Below, one piece after another: positions 41,861 to 50,557 of a stretch of DNA of 64,000 nucleotides (position 1 is its first letter; each line of letters begins with the position of its first letter). The notes below the pieces were generated by a model that made no database searches, was not told where the DNA came from, and worked only from the letters and a program-made list of their open reading frames with translations. Source of the stretch: Nocardia vinacea (GTDB taxonomy: Bacteria; Actinomycetota; Actinomycetes; Mycobacteriales; Mycobacteriaceae). The DNA is taken from assembly GCF_035920345.1 (NCBI RefSeq), contig NZ_CP109149.1, forward strand, positions 682,001 to 746,000, in the 5' to 3' direction. The translations under genes were made by a program, and so were the position numbers.

Positions 41861-42901
41861 TCAGAAAGCCAGCAGCACTTTGGCGGAGGCCGCGGCATCC
41901 TTGGCGACGGCGAAGGCCGCCAAGGCATCTCGAACGGGGTACTCGTGGCTGATGACCGGCTCGACGACCAGGCTCCCATCGGCGAGTGCGTCGAGAACCG
42001 CGTCGATCTCGTCGTTGAACCGGAACGATCCGACGACCTCGAGTTCACGAGTGATGACCAGCGACAGCGGCGCGGGCTGAAGTCCGGTGGGCAGTAGCCC
42101 GAGCAGGACCACCCGGCCACCTCGGGTGGCCCCGCGAATGGCGGATTCGAGTCCGAAGCGGTTGCCGGAGCATTCGATGACGATGTCGGCGTCCACCGCG
42201 GCGATCGTGTCGGTGTCGTCGGCCTTCAATGTTGTGGTCGCGCCGAGTTCGCGAGCAATAGCCAGTGGATAGTCGTGGATGTCGACTGCCGTGATCGCGG
42301 CGGCACCGGCGCGGCGCAGCACCGATACCACCAGCGCGCCGATCGGACCGCAACCGATCACCAGCGCGATCTTTCCCGCGACGTCCCCCGCGCGCGAAAC
42401 CGCATGCCAGGCAACCGAAGCCGGTTCCGCTACGGCCGCCGTTCGCAGCGGAAGACCATCGGGCAGCGGTCGGAGCATCCGGGACGGCAGCACCGCATAA
42501 CGCGTGAATGCTCCGTGCGTATGAGGGAATTGGGCCGCGCTGCCGAGATAGGTGCACCCGGGCGACAGGTTGGGACGATCGGTGGGATAGCGCGGGCTGT
42601 TGCCGCCCGGTGTCGCCGGGTGTACCGCCACCCGCGTACCCGGTCCGGGCCCGCCACCGTCTGCGGCCTGCTGCACCACCGTCCCGACCACCTCGTGTCC
42701 GAGCAGCATGGGTACCTTCAGGATCGATTCGCCTGCGGCTCCATGGGTCCAGTAGTGCAGGTCGGATCCGCAGATGCCGCCGTACGCGATTTCCACGACC
42801 GTATCGGACGGTCCCTGCGGTGTAAGAGCAATGGCTTCGACGCGAAGATCGCCCGCCGCATACGCCACGACTCCCAATGTGCAAGAAGACAATTCGGTCA
42901 T
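41861..42901 (-). CDS. idnD: L-idonate 5-dehydrogenase-like zinc alcohol dehydrogenase
   Basis: 346 residues. Zinc MDR enzyme: GGICGSDLHYWTHGAAGES with catalytic-zinc Cys, LLGHEVVGTVVQQ with the His-Glu pair, and the NAD-binding VIGCGPIGALVVSVLRRAGA. The HYWTHG-AAGES segment and PDGLPLRTAAVAEPASVAWH are characteristic of L-idonate dehydrogenases, which oxidise L-idonate to 5-ketogluconate. The structural zinc cysteine cluster is reduced, as in IdnD. The gluconate dehydrogenase and gluconokinase of the same route are 7-9 kb away in this island. Confidence 0.82.
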   Translation of the reverse strand: MTELSSCTLGVVAYAAGDLRVEAIALTPQGPSDTVVEIAYGGICGSDLHYWTHGAAGESILKVPMLLGHEVVGTVVQQAADGGGPGPGTRVAVHPATPGGNSPRYPTDRPNLSPGCTYLGSAAQFPHTHGAFTRYAVLPSRMLRPLPDGLPLRTAAVAEPASVAWHAVSRAGDVAGKIALVIGCGPIGALVVSVLRRAGAAAITAVDIHDYPLAIARELGATTTLKADDTDTIAAVDADIVIECSGNRFGLESAIRGATRGGRVVLLGLLPTGLQPAPLSLVITRELEVVGSFRFNDEIDAVLDALADGSLVVEPVISHEYPVRDALAAFAVAKDAAASAKVLLAF

Positions 42902-43671
42902 CGGTAGTGGCGACCTCCATCCTGGCGCCGGACGAACTCGAGCCCACCTGGCACCTGGAACGTCGGCGTGATCTCGATCAGGCCCAGGTTCACATGCCGC
43001 GGCGCGTCGATCGCGAACTCGATGGTGTCGGCGATGTCTTTCGTCGTAATGGATTCGTAGCCTTCGTAATAGGTCTCCCAGGCCTCCCGCATCGCCTCGG
43101 GTGTGCCGCCGAGATTGCGTCCGAAGATTTCGGTCTCCACCCGGCCGGGGCAGATCTCGGTGACTCGGACACGCTTGCCGATGACATCATTGCGGAGCTG
43201 GCGCGAGATCTGGTGGATCGCGGCCTTTGTCGCGTGATAGGCCGTGTGGCCGTAGAAGTTGTACAGACCCGCGATGGAGCTGATATTGACGACATGGCCG
43301 AGGTCTCGTTCGACCATGCCCGGCATCAGCAGCCGACACAGATGCAGCACGGCACGGAGATTGACATCGACCATGGCATCGACCGATTCCGGTGCTGCGT
43401 CGAGGATATTCCCGGTGGCCGATACCCCGGCATTGTTGACCAGGATGTCGATTTCGAGGTGGCCGACCGCACTGGTGAGTGCGGCGGTATCGGTGACATC
43501 GACAGCGAGCGGGATCATCCCGGTCCGTGCGGCCACCTCGTCGAGCCGTGCGGCGTCGCGGGCGACGCCATACACGGTGAGGCCACGCTTGGCGAGCGTC
43601 TCGGTGATCGCGGCTCCCATACCGGTATTGGCTCCGGTGACGAGGGCGGTTCGGTAGTCGTCGAAAGGCAT
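42898..43671 (-). CDS. Short-chain dehydrogenase/reductase
   Basis: 257 residues from ATG 43671, with AAGGAG at a good distance upstream. SDR: TALVTGANTGMGAAITETLA (TGxxxGxG), DILVNNAGVSATG (NNAG), catalytic Ser in ISSIAGLYNFYG and YHATKAAIHQ (YxxxK). The tail GYESITTKDIADTIEFAIDA and PTFQVPGG are typical of a clade related to the YdfG/serine dehydrogenase group. Substrate probably a hydroxy acid. Overlaps the idnD start by four bases. Confidence 0.88.
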   Translation of the reverse strand: MPFDDYRTALVTGANTGMGAAITETLAKRGLTVYGVARDAARLDEVAARTGMIPLAVDVTDTAALTSAVGHLEIDILVNNAGVSATGNILDAAPESVDAMVDVNLRAVLHLCRLLMPGMVERDLGHVVNISSIAGLYNFYGHTAYHATKAAIHQISRQLRNDVIGKRVRVTEICPGRVETEIFGRNLGGTPEAMREAWETYYEGYESITTKDIADTIEFAIDAPRHVNLGLIEITPTFQVPGGLEFVRRQDGGRHYR

Positions 43672-43709
43672 GACACTCCTTGTCTCGGGTGAGGCCGTTC
43701 TGCTTGTGG

Positions 43710-45068
43710 TCAGAGCGTGTCGCGCAGCGGCAGGTGGGCACGGTCGGTGACGGTGCTGACCGCCGCGAGCGTGCCGAGTGCGGTGGCGACGGCATAGACG
43801 GCCGGGACGTAGATGCCGAAATGCGGGATGAGCCAGGTCATCAGCAGCGGTGCGGTGCCGCCGAACAGCGCCGAGGAGATGTTGTAGCCGAGCCCGTAGG
43901 CGGAGTACCGGACCCGGGTCGGGAACAGTTCGACGATGAGGATGTGGATGACCGCGGTGTGCCCGGCGAAGATGACGGCCATGATGCAGGCGCCGAGCAC
44001 CGCGAGTGCGAAACTGCCGGTCGCGATGAGGGCGTAGCAGGGGATAGCGCCGACGGCCATCGCGATCGCGGCACCGGCGATCACCTTCTTTCGGCCGAGC
44101 TTGTCCGACAGTGCACCCATGAACGGAATCGCGATGCTGATCGCGACCAGACTGGCGGCGGTGACGATAAGTGCTGTGCCGGTGGAGAATCCGATCTTGT
44201 CGCCCTTGAGGAAAGTCGGCATGTAGGAGAACAGAACGTAATAGCCGGAGCCGTTCATCAACGGGATGAACAGGGCGAGGAGCATCGCCCTGCGGTGTTC
44301 GGGCGACGCGAACGCTTCTTTCAGCGGGTTGCGTGACAGGCCGCCGGATTCCTTGAGCTTGCCGAAATTCGGGGTGTCGCTGATGGCGCGGCGGATGTAC
44401 CAGCCGATCAGGCCCATCGGGATCGCGATGAGGAATGGAATCCGCCAGGCCCAGCTGCCGAATCCGCCGCCGTGGATGGCACTCGCGTTCAACCACGGGG
44501 ACATCGTGAAGGCGACCAGGGTGCCGGTCAGCAGGGCGAGGAAGGAGGCGATCTGGGCGTAGCTGGTGATCAGTCCGCGTTTGCCCTCGGGCGAATGTTC
44601 GGCGAGGAAGGTCATCGCACCGGCGGCCTCACCGCCGACCGAGAATCCCTGTGCCAACCGCAAAGCGATCAACAACACGGGTGCCGCGACGCCGATGGCC
44701 GCATAGGTCGGCAGCACGCCGATACCCGCCGTCGCGACGCTGATCAGCATGATGACGAAGACGAGCATCTTCTGGCGGCCGATCTTGTCGCCGAGGATGC
44801 CGCAGATCACCGCGCCCAGCGGACGCACGAAGAAGGAAATCGCATATCCGGCGAAGACCAGCAGCAATGCGTCACTCGACTTGGATACATCGAAGAACAC
44901 GATGGCAAGGGCGGTTGCCATGAAGGCGAAGATGCCGTTGTCGTAGAGCTCGACAAAGATGCCGACGCAGCCGGCCAGTACGACCTTGCGGATCGAGCCG
45001 GACGGCGCCGCATGCGTTTGGTCGGTGGGCACGGACCCGGCCGGGGCCGGAGAGATCGTGTCGGTCAT
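43710..45068 (-). CDS. MHS-family metabolite:H+ symporter
   Basis: 452 residues from ATG 45068, overlapping the pxpC stop. MFS of the metabolite:H+ symporter (MHS/ShiA-KgtP) group: VELYDNGIFAFMATALAIVF in TM1, FFVRPLGAVICGILGDKIGR and RLAQGFSVGGEAAGAMTFLA are the MHS signature. These carriers import carboxylates such as 2-oxoglutarate, shikimate or proline-betaine. Its operon with pxpCBA and an SDR points to a sugar acid, pyroglutamate or similar carboxylate as substrate. Confidence 0.9.
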   Translation of the reverse strand: MTDTISPAPAGSVPTDQTHAAPSGSIRKVVLAGCVGIFVELYDNGIFAFMATALAIVFFDVSKSSDALLLVFAGYAISFFVRPLGAVICGILGDKIGRQKMLVFVIMLISVATAGIGVLPTYAAIGVAAPVLLIALRLAQGFSVGGEAAGAMTFLAEHSPEGKRGLITSYAQIASFLALLTGTLVAFTMSPWLNASAIHGGGFGSWAWRIPFLIAIPMGLIGWYIRRAISDTPNFGKLKESGGLSRNPLKEAFASPEHRRAMLLALFIPLMNGSGYYVLFSYMPTFLKGDKIGFSTGTALIVTAASLVAISIAIPFMGALSDKLGRKKVIAGAAIAMAVGAIPCYALIATGSFALAVLGACIMAVIFAGHTAVIHILIVELFPTRVRYSAYGLGYNISSALFGGTAPLLMTWLIPHFGIYVPAVYAVATALGTLAAVSTVTDRAHLPLRDTL

Positions 45069-46153
45069 GGGTACTCCAGGTGACTGTGTCGGATGTGGTC
45101 TGCACGGGGCCCCTGCGTGGTTACGCAAGCTGCGGCCTTCGGGGTCTGAGCAGGCCGGTGGCAAGTGTTGGTGTGGACGGGAATTCGGAGGCAGTCGTAG
45201 GCATTTGCCACACGGGTGCGTAGTCGGTCGATCGCGGCCTGCTGCGCGCGGTAGCGGCGCACCGCGTCGGGAATGCCGATGTGCCGGAATCGGACTCGCT
45301 GACCGGGCCGGGCCTGTCCCAGATGCGACAAGCCGGTTGCGGTGACGACTGCGAGCACCGGATAGCCCGCTGTCACGCCGCGGCCACGGTGCAGCACGAG
45401 CACTTCTTTTCCGGCGGGCACTTCGACGGCTCCGATCGGTACGCCCCGGGATAAGATCTCGGTCCGGCTCTCTCGTAGTGGGACGGCACCATCGGGACTG
45501 AGCCGGAGTCCGATGTGATTGCTGTTGTCGCCGACGACGAACGAGGTCTCGAACAGTCGCGTGGCGGTGCTGCCGAATTCGGCGATATCGGGTCCATCGG
45601 TGACATCGATGGTCCAACTTCCGGTGAGCGCGGGGCGTGCAATGCCAAAGTGGAACAACGGAATTCGAAAATGTGGGTGGTCGAGTAGCGGCCCGTCGGT
45701 CTCGACGTCGACATTCGCACCCGCCGTCAGTTGTCGACCGAAACCCAGTACCGGATCCGGAGCGCAGCTGTCGAGCAAATAGTTCGCCGAAATCGTCCCG
45801 TGCACCGCGATGTAGACCCGAAGACCGTCGCGGATGTCGCGAACGGTGAGCTCGGTGCCTGCGGCCCAGATGAACGGTTCCCACTGGGCGCGGGTGACAC
45901 CGTCGACGCATACGTCGGCGGGTGCACCGGTGATCGCGACGAGCAGATCGGTGCTCGCGACGGCACCGAAATCCAGCGCGACCAGTTCGAGCAGCGGTGC
46001 CGTGCGCTCACTGCCGACCAGGGCGTTGGCGACCTCGGCGCTGTACTGGTCGAGGGCACCGCCGGTCAGCTGGCCGATCCGTGAGGCTCGGTGGCGACCC
46101 AGATCCTGGACAGTGGTGATCCCCGGGGTCGTCACGGTGATGGTCTCAGCCAT
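45065..46153 (-). CDS. pxpC: 5-oxoprolinase subunit PxpC-like (biotin-dependent carboxylase-like domain)
   Basis: 362 residues from ATG 46153, overlapping the pxpB stop by eight bases. N-terminal ITVTTPGITTVQDLGRHRAS with GALDQYSAEVANALVGSERT and the later HTHH-free VGDNSNHIGLRLSPDG plus AVTAGYPVLAVVTATGLSHL are the family hallmarks. With PxpA and PxpB it hydrolyses 5-oxoproline (pyroglutamate) to glutamate using ATP. The C-terminal 50 residues (RTRVANAYDCLRIPVHTNTC onwards) are an extension of unclear origin. Confidence 0.88.
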   Translation of the reverse strand: MAETITVTTPGITTVQDLGRHRASRIGQLTGGALDQYSAEVANALVGSERTAPLLELVALDFGAVASTDLLVAITGAPADVCVDGVTRAQWEPFIWAAGTELTVRDIRDGLRVYIAVHGTISANYLLDSCAPDPVLGFGRQLTAGANVDVETDGPLLDHPHFRIPLFHFGIARPALTGSWTIDVTDGPDIAEFGSTATRLFETSFVVGDNSNHIGLRLSPDGAVPLRESRTEILSRGVPIGAVEVPAGKEVLVLHRGRGVTAGYPVLAVVTATGLSHLGQARPGQRVRFRHIGIPDAVRRYRAQQAAIDRLRTRVANAYDCLRIPVHTNTCHRPAQTPKAAACVTTQGPRADHIRHSHLEYP

Positions 46154-46856
46154 GCAGGACCCCCTCGAACCGGGACCATTCGTGGGCCGCGATGGCACGG
46201 AACCGAAACGTGTCGCCGGGCCGGAAGGCGGACAGCGGCTCGGTCGTCGGGTCGACCATGGTGCGTGGGGTTCGACCTATGACGGGCCATCCGCCGGGCG
46301 CGGGCCGTGCCGAAACGACAGCCTGTCGACCGGCCACTGCCACGGCTCCGGCGGGTACATGCGGGCGCGGGACGACACGTCGGGGTACCGGCCGCGGAAA
46401 GGCGGGACCGTCGAGCATCGGCGCGCCGCCCGGAGATCCGAAGCAGCGCATGGTGAGTGGTGACGATCCGTGCACGTGGATCACCTCGGCCGGGGACAGC
46501 CCGAGCTGGTCGGCCACGTCTTCGAGATCCGGACCGTACTCGCCGCCGTAGACCACGGGGATATCGAAGTGCCGGGCCGGGCGTGGTGTCGGTGCTACCG
46601 ATTCTCGTACGAGATTCGCGATCAGCTGTCGAATGCCGTCGTGAGTGCTTGCCGCGCAGTCGAATTCGATGAGCACGGCGTCGTAGGTCGGAATGACGCC
46701 GGTTATCGCGAAGCGGTCCGCATCGGTGTCGATCGCGGCCGCGATCGCATGCACAGCTCGCCAGCATCCTTCTCGGTCGGCACCCTGCGCGGTGACGCGT
46801 ACGGCGGAATCACCGCAGGCCGCGACCTGGAAGGCGACTCCCGCTAGGCCGGACAT
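46146..46856 (-). CDS. pxpB: 5-oxoprolinase subunit PxpB-like (KipI-type)
   Basis: 236 residues. PTYDAVLIEFDCAASTHDGI then FDIPVVYGGEYGPDLEDVAD and QLGLSPAEVIHVHGS are the KipI/PxpB pattern, and the C-terminal VPAGAVAVAGRQAVVSARPA with PGGWPVIGRTP is diagnostic. The usual GFGPGFPYL segment is altered here to CFGSPGGAPML, so the ATP or substrate pocket may differ. Overlaps pxpA by 13 bases. Confidence 0.87.
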   Translation of the reverse strand: MSGLAGVAFQVAACGDSAVRVTAQGADREGCWRAVHAIAAAIDTDADRFAITGVIPTYDAVLIEFDCAASTHDGIRQLIANLVRESVAPTPRPARHFDIPVVYGGEYGPDLEDVADQLGLSPAEVIHVHGSSPLTMRCFGSPGGAPMLDGPAFPRPVPRRVVPRPHVPAGAVAVAGRQAVVSARPAPGGWPVIGRTPRTMVDPTTEPLSAFRPGDTFRFRAIAAHEWSRFEGVLHG

Positions 46857-47650
46857 GGTTCGTTTTCCTTACCGGCACGATCCGCGAGTACCTCGGGCAG
46901 CGGGACGATGTGCACATCCGCCGCAATGAGCGCGGTCCGGATCGCCCGTGCATTGCGCACTGCGTCTGCGTTGTCGCCGTGCAAAAGCAGTGTGTTCGGA
47001 CGGACGGAAAGGCTTGTGCCGCCGATGGATTCGATGATCTCCTCGGTCACCATGCGCACCGCTCGGCCGGCGAGGACCTCGGGGTCGTGAATGACCGCAC
47101 CCGGCTCGGATCGCGGGACGAGGGTGCCGTCTGCGCGATAAGCGCGATCCACGATGCCGACGATGCCGACGCGAATCCCCTGTGCGCGAGCGTGGTCGGC
47201 GAGTTCGCCGTCCTGGGCGAGCACGATCAGGTTCGGATCGAACGACCCGACGGCATCGACCACGGCGGCGGCGTAGTCGGCGCGGGTCGCCACCAGGTTG
47301 CCCAGGCGGCCGTGCGGTGCCACATGCGACACCGTGGTGCCGTGCGCGACGGCGAAGGCGTGCAACGCGCCGAGTTGGTACAGGACATCGGTGCGCACCT
47401 CGTCGGCGGAGAGGTCCATGGCCCGCCGACCGAAGCCGACCAGATCCGGGAAGCTGGGATGCGCGCCTACACCGATGCCGCGGGCAACGCACTGACGGAC
47501 CGTCCGGTCCATGGTCTGCGGATCGCCCGCGTGGAAGCCGCAGGCGATATTGGCGGAGGTGAGGACGTCGAGCAGTGCGTTGTCATCGCCCATCGTCCAC
47601 GCCCCGAAACTCTCACCGATATCGGCGACGAGATCGATATTCCAAGCCAT
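46844..47650 (-). CDS. pxpA: 5-oxoprolinase subunit PxpA-like (LamB/YcsF family)
   Basis: 268 residues from ATG 47650 (the frame extends 33 bases further upstream). LamB/YcsF fold: IDLVADIGESFGAWTMGDDN (DxxE...), SANIACGFHAGDPQTMDRTV, GIGVGAHPSFPDLVGFGRRA, HVAPHGRLGN in place of the usual KPHGALYN, and LLLHGDNADAVRNARAIR at the end. The common Lys-Pro-His is Ala-Pro-His here, a notable change. First gene of the minus-strand operon pxpA-B-C-MHS-SDR-idnD-aminotransferase-RraA. Confidence 0.88.
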   Translation of the reverse strand: MAWNIDLVADIGESFGAWTMGDDNALLDVLTSANIACGFHAGDPQTMDRTVRQCVARGIGVGAHPSFPDLVGFGRRAMDLSADEVRTDVLYQLGALHAFAVAHGTTVSHVAPHGRLGNLVATRADYAAAVVDAVGSFDPNLIVLAQDGELADHARAQGIRVGIVGIVDRAYRADGTLVPRSEPGAVIHDPEVLAGRAVRMVTEEIIESIGGTSLSVRPNTLLLHGDNADAVRNARAIRTALIAADVHIVPLPEVLADRAGKENEPCPA

Positions 47651-47763
47651 GGATGCCTCCGCGGGGTGGGAAACTGCGAGCACCGTATGAGTGAACTTGC
47701 GGTGTGAAAAGGACGCTACGCAGGTTCGCCCTGGCGCGGGTAATACCGGTTTCGGGTGAGGCG

Positions 47764-47778
47764 ATAACGAACCTCTAT
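47764..47778. promoter_or_regulatory. NAC-type LysR site (ATA-N9-TAT) in the pxpA/lysR divergent region
   Basis: ATAACGAACCTCTAT matches ATA-N9-TAT, the core of the NAC binding consensus, and contains the general LysR T-N11-A. It lies in the 261-base gap between pxpA (minus) and the NAC-like regulator (plus). A second inverted repeat CATCGC-GT-GCGATG (47868-47881) is close to the regulator start. Confidence 0.5.
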
Positions 47779-47911
47779 GGTGTCTGAGCAGCGACTATGC
47801 GGCGGGCTCGCAATGTCGGCCGTGAATTCGGTACCGCCGCGTTTCCGGAGAGCAACAATACGGAAATCATCGCGTGCGATGACGTTGCTGCGAGAAAGGT
47901 GGATCGACGAC

Positions 47912-48838
47912 GTGGATACCCGACGCTTGTTTTCGTTCGTGCGCATCGTGGATGCCGGCAGCATCACCCGTGCCGCGGATATCCTGCACATCGCCCAGCC
48001 CGCGCTGAGTCAGCAGATGACGGCCCTGGAGGCCCAGTTCGGTCAACAGCTGCTGATCCGGCACAAACAAGGCGTGGAGCCCACCGATGCGGGCCGGGCG
48101 CTGTACCGGCACGCGCAGATCATCCTGCGTCAGGTGCAGAGCGCACAGGCCGAGGTGAGTGTGGTCGGCCGCGAACTGGCGGGCGGTGTTTCCGTCGGGC
48201 TGGCGCCCTACAGCACCGTCAACGCGATCGCTCTGCCATTGCTGACCGCGGTGCGTGAGCGGTATCCGAGCATCCTGCTGCACATCAACGAGAACTTCGG
48301 CGGCGTGCTCAGCGAGGCGATGATGACCGGCCGGATGGATATGGCGCTGCTGTACGACGCCGGGCCGATCAAGGGGGTGACCTTCGAGCGACTGCTCACC
48401 GAAGAACTGATGGTCGTCGCACCGACGGGGACCGGGCTACCCGGTACGACCGGTTCCGTGGTCTCGATCGCGCAGTTGAAGGGCCTGCCGCTGCTGTTGC
48501 CCGGCCCGATGCACACGATCCGGAAGGTCGTGGAGCAGGCATACGATCACGCGCTCGAACATGCGCATGTCGTGGGGGAGGTCGAGTCGGTGGCGCTGAT
48601 GGCGCAGGCAGTGCGAAATGGCTTGGGCGCCACTATTTTACCGTTGTCGGTGGCCCGTCGGATCATGACCGTCGACAATCTGGAATTGCGCCGTATCGAA
48701 CCGGCGATCACGGTCCAGGTGTCGCTGGGCACCCCGACCAATCAGCCGCTGTCCAAACCAGCGGAGGCCGTGCGCGAGATATTGCGCGCCGTCGTCGCCA
48801 ACTACGTCAGGAACAGTGCGGGGCGCACGGCTCAATAA
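47912..48838 (+). CDS. LysR-family regulator, NAC-like
   Basis: 308 residues from GTG 47912, with AAAGGTGG upstream; ATG 47879 (11 residues longer) is an alternative. HTH RRLFSFVRIVDAGSITRAAD, HIAQPALSQQMTALEAQFGQ, then a ligand domain with GLAPYSTVNAIALPLLTAVR, LLPGPMHTIRKVVEQAYDHA and GLGATILPLSVARRI. The pattern is that of the nitrogen-assimilation-control (NAC) group. Divergent from the pxp operon, which it probably controls. Its end overlaps the convergent 2-hydroxyacid dehydrogenase by seven bases. Confidence 0.88.
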   Translation: MDTRRLFSFVRIVDAGSITRAADILHIAQPALSQQMTALEAQFGQQLLIRHKQGVEPTDAGRALYRHAQIILRQVQSAQAEVSVVGRELAGGVSVGLAPYSTVNAIALPLLTAVRERYPSILLHINENFGGVLSEAMMTGRMDMALLYDAGPIKGVTFERLLTEELMVVAPTGTGLPGTTGSVVSIAQLKGLPLLLPGPMHTIRKVVEQAYDHALEHAHVVGEVESVALMAQAVRNGLGATILPLSVARRIMTVDNLELRRIEPAITVQVSLGTPTNQPLSKPAEAVREILRAVVANYVRNSAGRTAQ

Positions 48839-49758
48839 CCCCGTCGGATGTCGATGGTCGCGAGCAGCGGCTGTCCGGTGGCGAACCGTTCGACGTTCGC
48901 CGCGACATGATCGGCGAGCACCGCGGTGAGGCCCGTCGCGGGATTGGCGACATGCGGGGTGACGATGGCGTTGGGCAGCGTCCAGAGGGGATGGCCCGCC
49001 GGAAGTGGTTCGGGTTCGGTCACATCCAGGGCGGCGCCGCCGATCGCTCCGTCCTCGAGTGCGCGTACCAGTGCAGCGGTGTCGATGAGCGAGCCACGAG
49101 CCACATTCACGATCCAAGCGGTCGACTTCATTCTGGCGAGCGCGTCCGCATCCACGAGGTGTGCGGTGTCCGGTGTCGCCGGTGCGGCGAGCACGAAATG
49201 ATTTGCCCGCGACCAGATTTCGGTTGTCCGATTCGCGGCGACCGTCTCGGCGGCGCCGGCAACCGGAGCGCCCGATCGGGTGACTGCCAGTGCCTGTGCA
49301 CCGAATCCGGTGAGCAAGGGGATCATGGCGCGGCCGATGCCGCCACAGCCGACGATTGCCACGGTCGAGCCGTACAGCGTCCCGACCCGTGGGTCGAAAT
49401 CCGTCTTACGCCAGGATGTCGCGCGTACCTGCTCGGCAAGGACCCGCACACCGGCGAGCAGCAGCAGGACGCCGTGCTCGGCGACGTTGCGCGCGTACGC
49501 GCCGGCCGCTGAGGTCCAGACGCGAGTCTCATCGATGATCCCGGCGGAGATCCAGGGTTCGACGCCGGCGGAGGGTAACTGCACCCAGCGCACTGCGTCG
49601 GGCAGCCGGTCGGGAAAGGTGGCCGGTCCCCGCGTCCATACCACCGCGTCCGCGTCGGCGAGTGGAACGAGAATGCCGCCGCCTTGCTCGATGCCCTTGG
49701 CGAGGGCGGAGTCGGAATCGGGACCGAGATGGATTCGGGGACGGCTGATATTCGGCAC
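48832..49758 (-). CDS. D-isomer-specific 2-hydroxyacid dehydrogenase
   Basis: 308 residues. NAD-binding motif VAIVGCGGIGRAMIPLLTGF, catalytic Arg in VNVARGSLIDTAALVRALED, Glu in DVTEPEPLPAGHPLW and His in VTPHVANPATGL. Reduces or oxidises 2-oxo/2-hydroxy acids (glyoxylate/hydroxypyruvate or gluconate class). Operon with the gluconate 5-dehydrogenase-like SDR (25 bases upstream) and gluconokinase suggests action on a keto-gluconate-type sugar acid. Confidence 0.9.
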   Translation of the reverse strand: MPNISRPRIHLGPDSDSALAKGIEQGGGILVPLADADAVVWTRGPATFPDRLPDAVRWVQLPSAGVEPWISAGIIDETRVWTSAAGAYARNVAEHGVLLLLAGVRVLAEQVRATSWRKTDFDPRVGTLYGSTVAIVGCGGIGRAMIPLLTGFGAQALAVTRSGAPVAGAAETVAANRTTEIWSRANHFVLAAPATPDTAHLVDADALARMKSTAWIVNVARGSLIDTAALVRALEDGAIGGAALDVTEPEPLPAGHPLWTLPNAIVTPHVANPATGLTAVLADHVAANVERFATGQPLLATIDIRRGY

Positions 49759-49783
49759 GGTTGCCTTTCGAGCTGGAAGTGGA

Positions 49784-50557
49784 TCAGACGACGGCGGTCA
49801 AACCGCCATCGACATACAGGATCTGGCCGTTGACGAAATCCGATGCGGGCGAGACGAGAAACAGCAGAGCACCGACCAATTCCTCGGTACGTCCCCAGCG
49901 TCCGGCCGGTGTGCGCCTGGTGAGCCAGGCACTGAAATCGGCGTCGTTCACCAGCGCGGACGTCAACTCGGTATCGAAGTAGCCGGGCGCGATCGCATTG
50001 ACCTGCAGTCCCAGTGGGGCCCAATCCGCGCACATGCCGCGGGTCAGCATCTTCAGCCCGCCCTTGCTCGCCGCATACGGTGCGATACCCGCCCGGCCCA
50101 ATTCGCTTTGCACCGAACAGATATTGACGATCTTGCCGCGTCCACGTTCGACCATCGCGCGGGCGAATTCGCGCCCTACGCAGAAGGCGCTGAAGAGATT
50201 GGTATCGAGCACGCGACGGAAATCTGCGTCGGAGAATTCGAGCAGCGGGCTGCGGTGCTGGACTCCGGTGTTGTTCACGACGATATCCACCGGACCGATC
50301 TCGTTTTCGACCTGCTGCGCCGCGGCGGTCACCTGCGCGGAGTCCGTCGCATCGAATGCGCGAATGTGGACTGCCGCGCCGGTCTTGTCTGCGATCTCGT
50401 CCCGGCTGCGGGCGAGCGCCGCCGCGTCACGGCCATTGAGGACTACCGTTGCTCCCGCCTCGGCGAGCCCGGTTGCCAGCGCATATCCGATACCGCGGCT
50501 CGAGCCGGTGACGAGGGCGACCTTGCCCTCGATATCGAAACTCCGATGCGCACTCAC
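49784..50557 (-). CDS. idnO: Gluconate 5-dehydrogenase-like SDR
   Basis: 257 residues. Classical SDR: VALVTGSSRGIGYALATGLA, IVVNNTGVQHRSPLLEFSDA, Ser in KIVNICSVQSELGRAGIAPY, AASKGGLKMLTRGMCADWAP, and C-terminal GAGDFVNG-like SDFVNGQILYVDGGLTAVV. NTGVQHRSPL and FAR-MVERGRGKIVNICSVQSE are close to IdnO/Gno. It would reduce 5-ketogluconate (from IdnD) to D-gluconate. Overlaps gntK by four bases. Confidence 0.88.
   Translation of the reverse strand: MSAHRSFDIEGKVALVTGSSRGIGYALATGLAEAGATVVLNGRDAAALARSRDEIADKTGAAVHIRAFDATDSAQVTAAAQQVENEIGPVDIVVNNTGVQHRSPLLEFSDADFRRVLDTNLFSAFCVGREFARAMVERGRGKIVNICSVQSELGRAGIAPYAASKGGLKMLTRGMCADWAPLGLQVNAIAPGYFDTELTSALVNDADFSAWLTRRTPAGRWGRTEELVGALLFLVSPASDFVNGQILYVDGGLTAVV

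Noticed and set aside
41328..44496. Long upstream extensions of the RraA (to 41327) and SDR (to 44496) frames on the minus strand
   Set aside because: The extra parts are out-of-frame translations of neighbouring genes; clear start codons with ribosome sites exist at 40592 and 43671.
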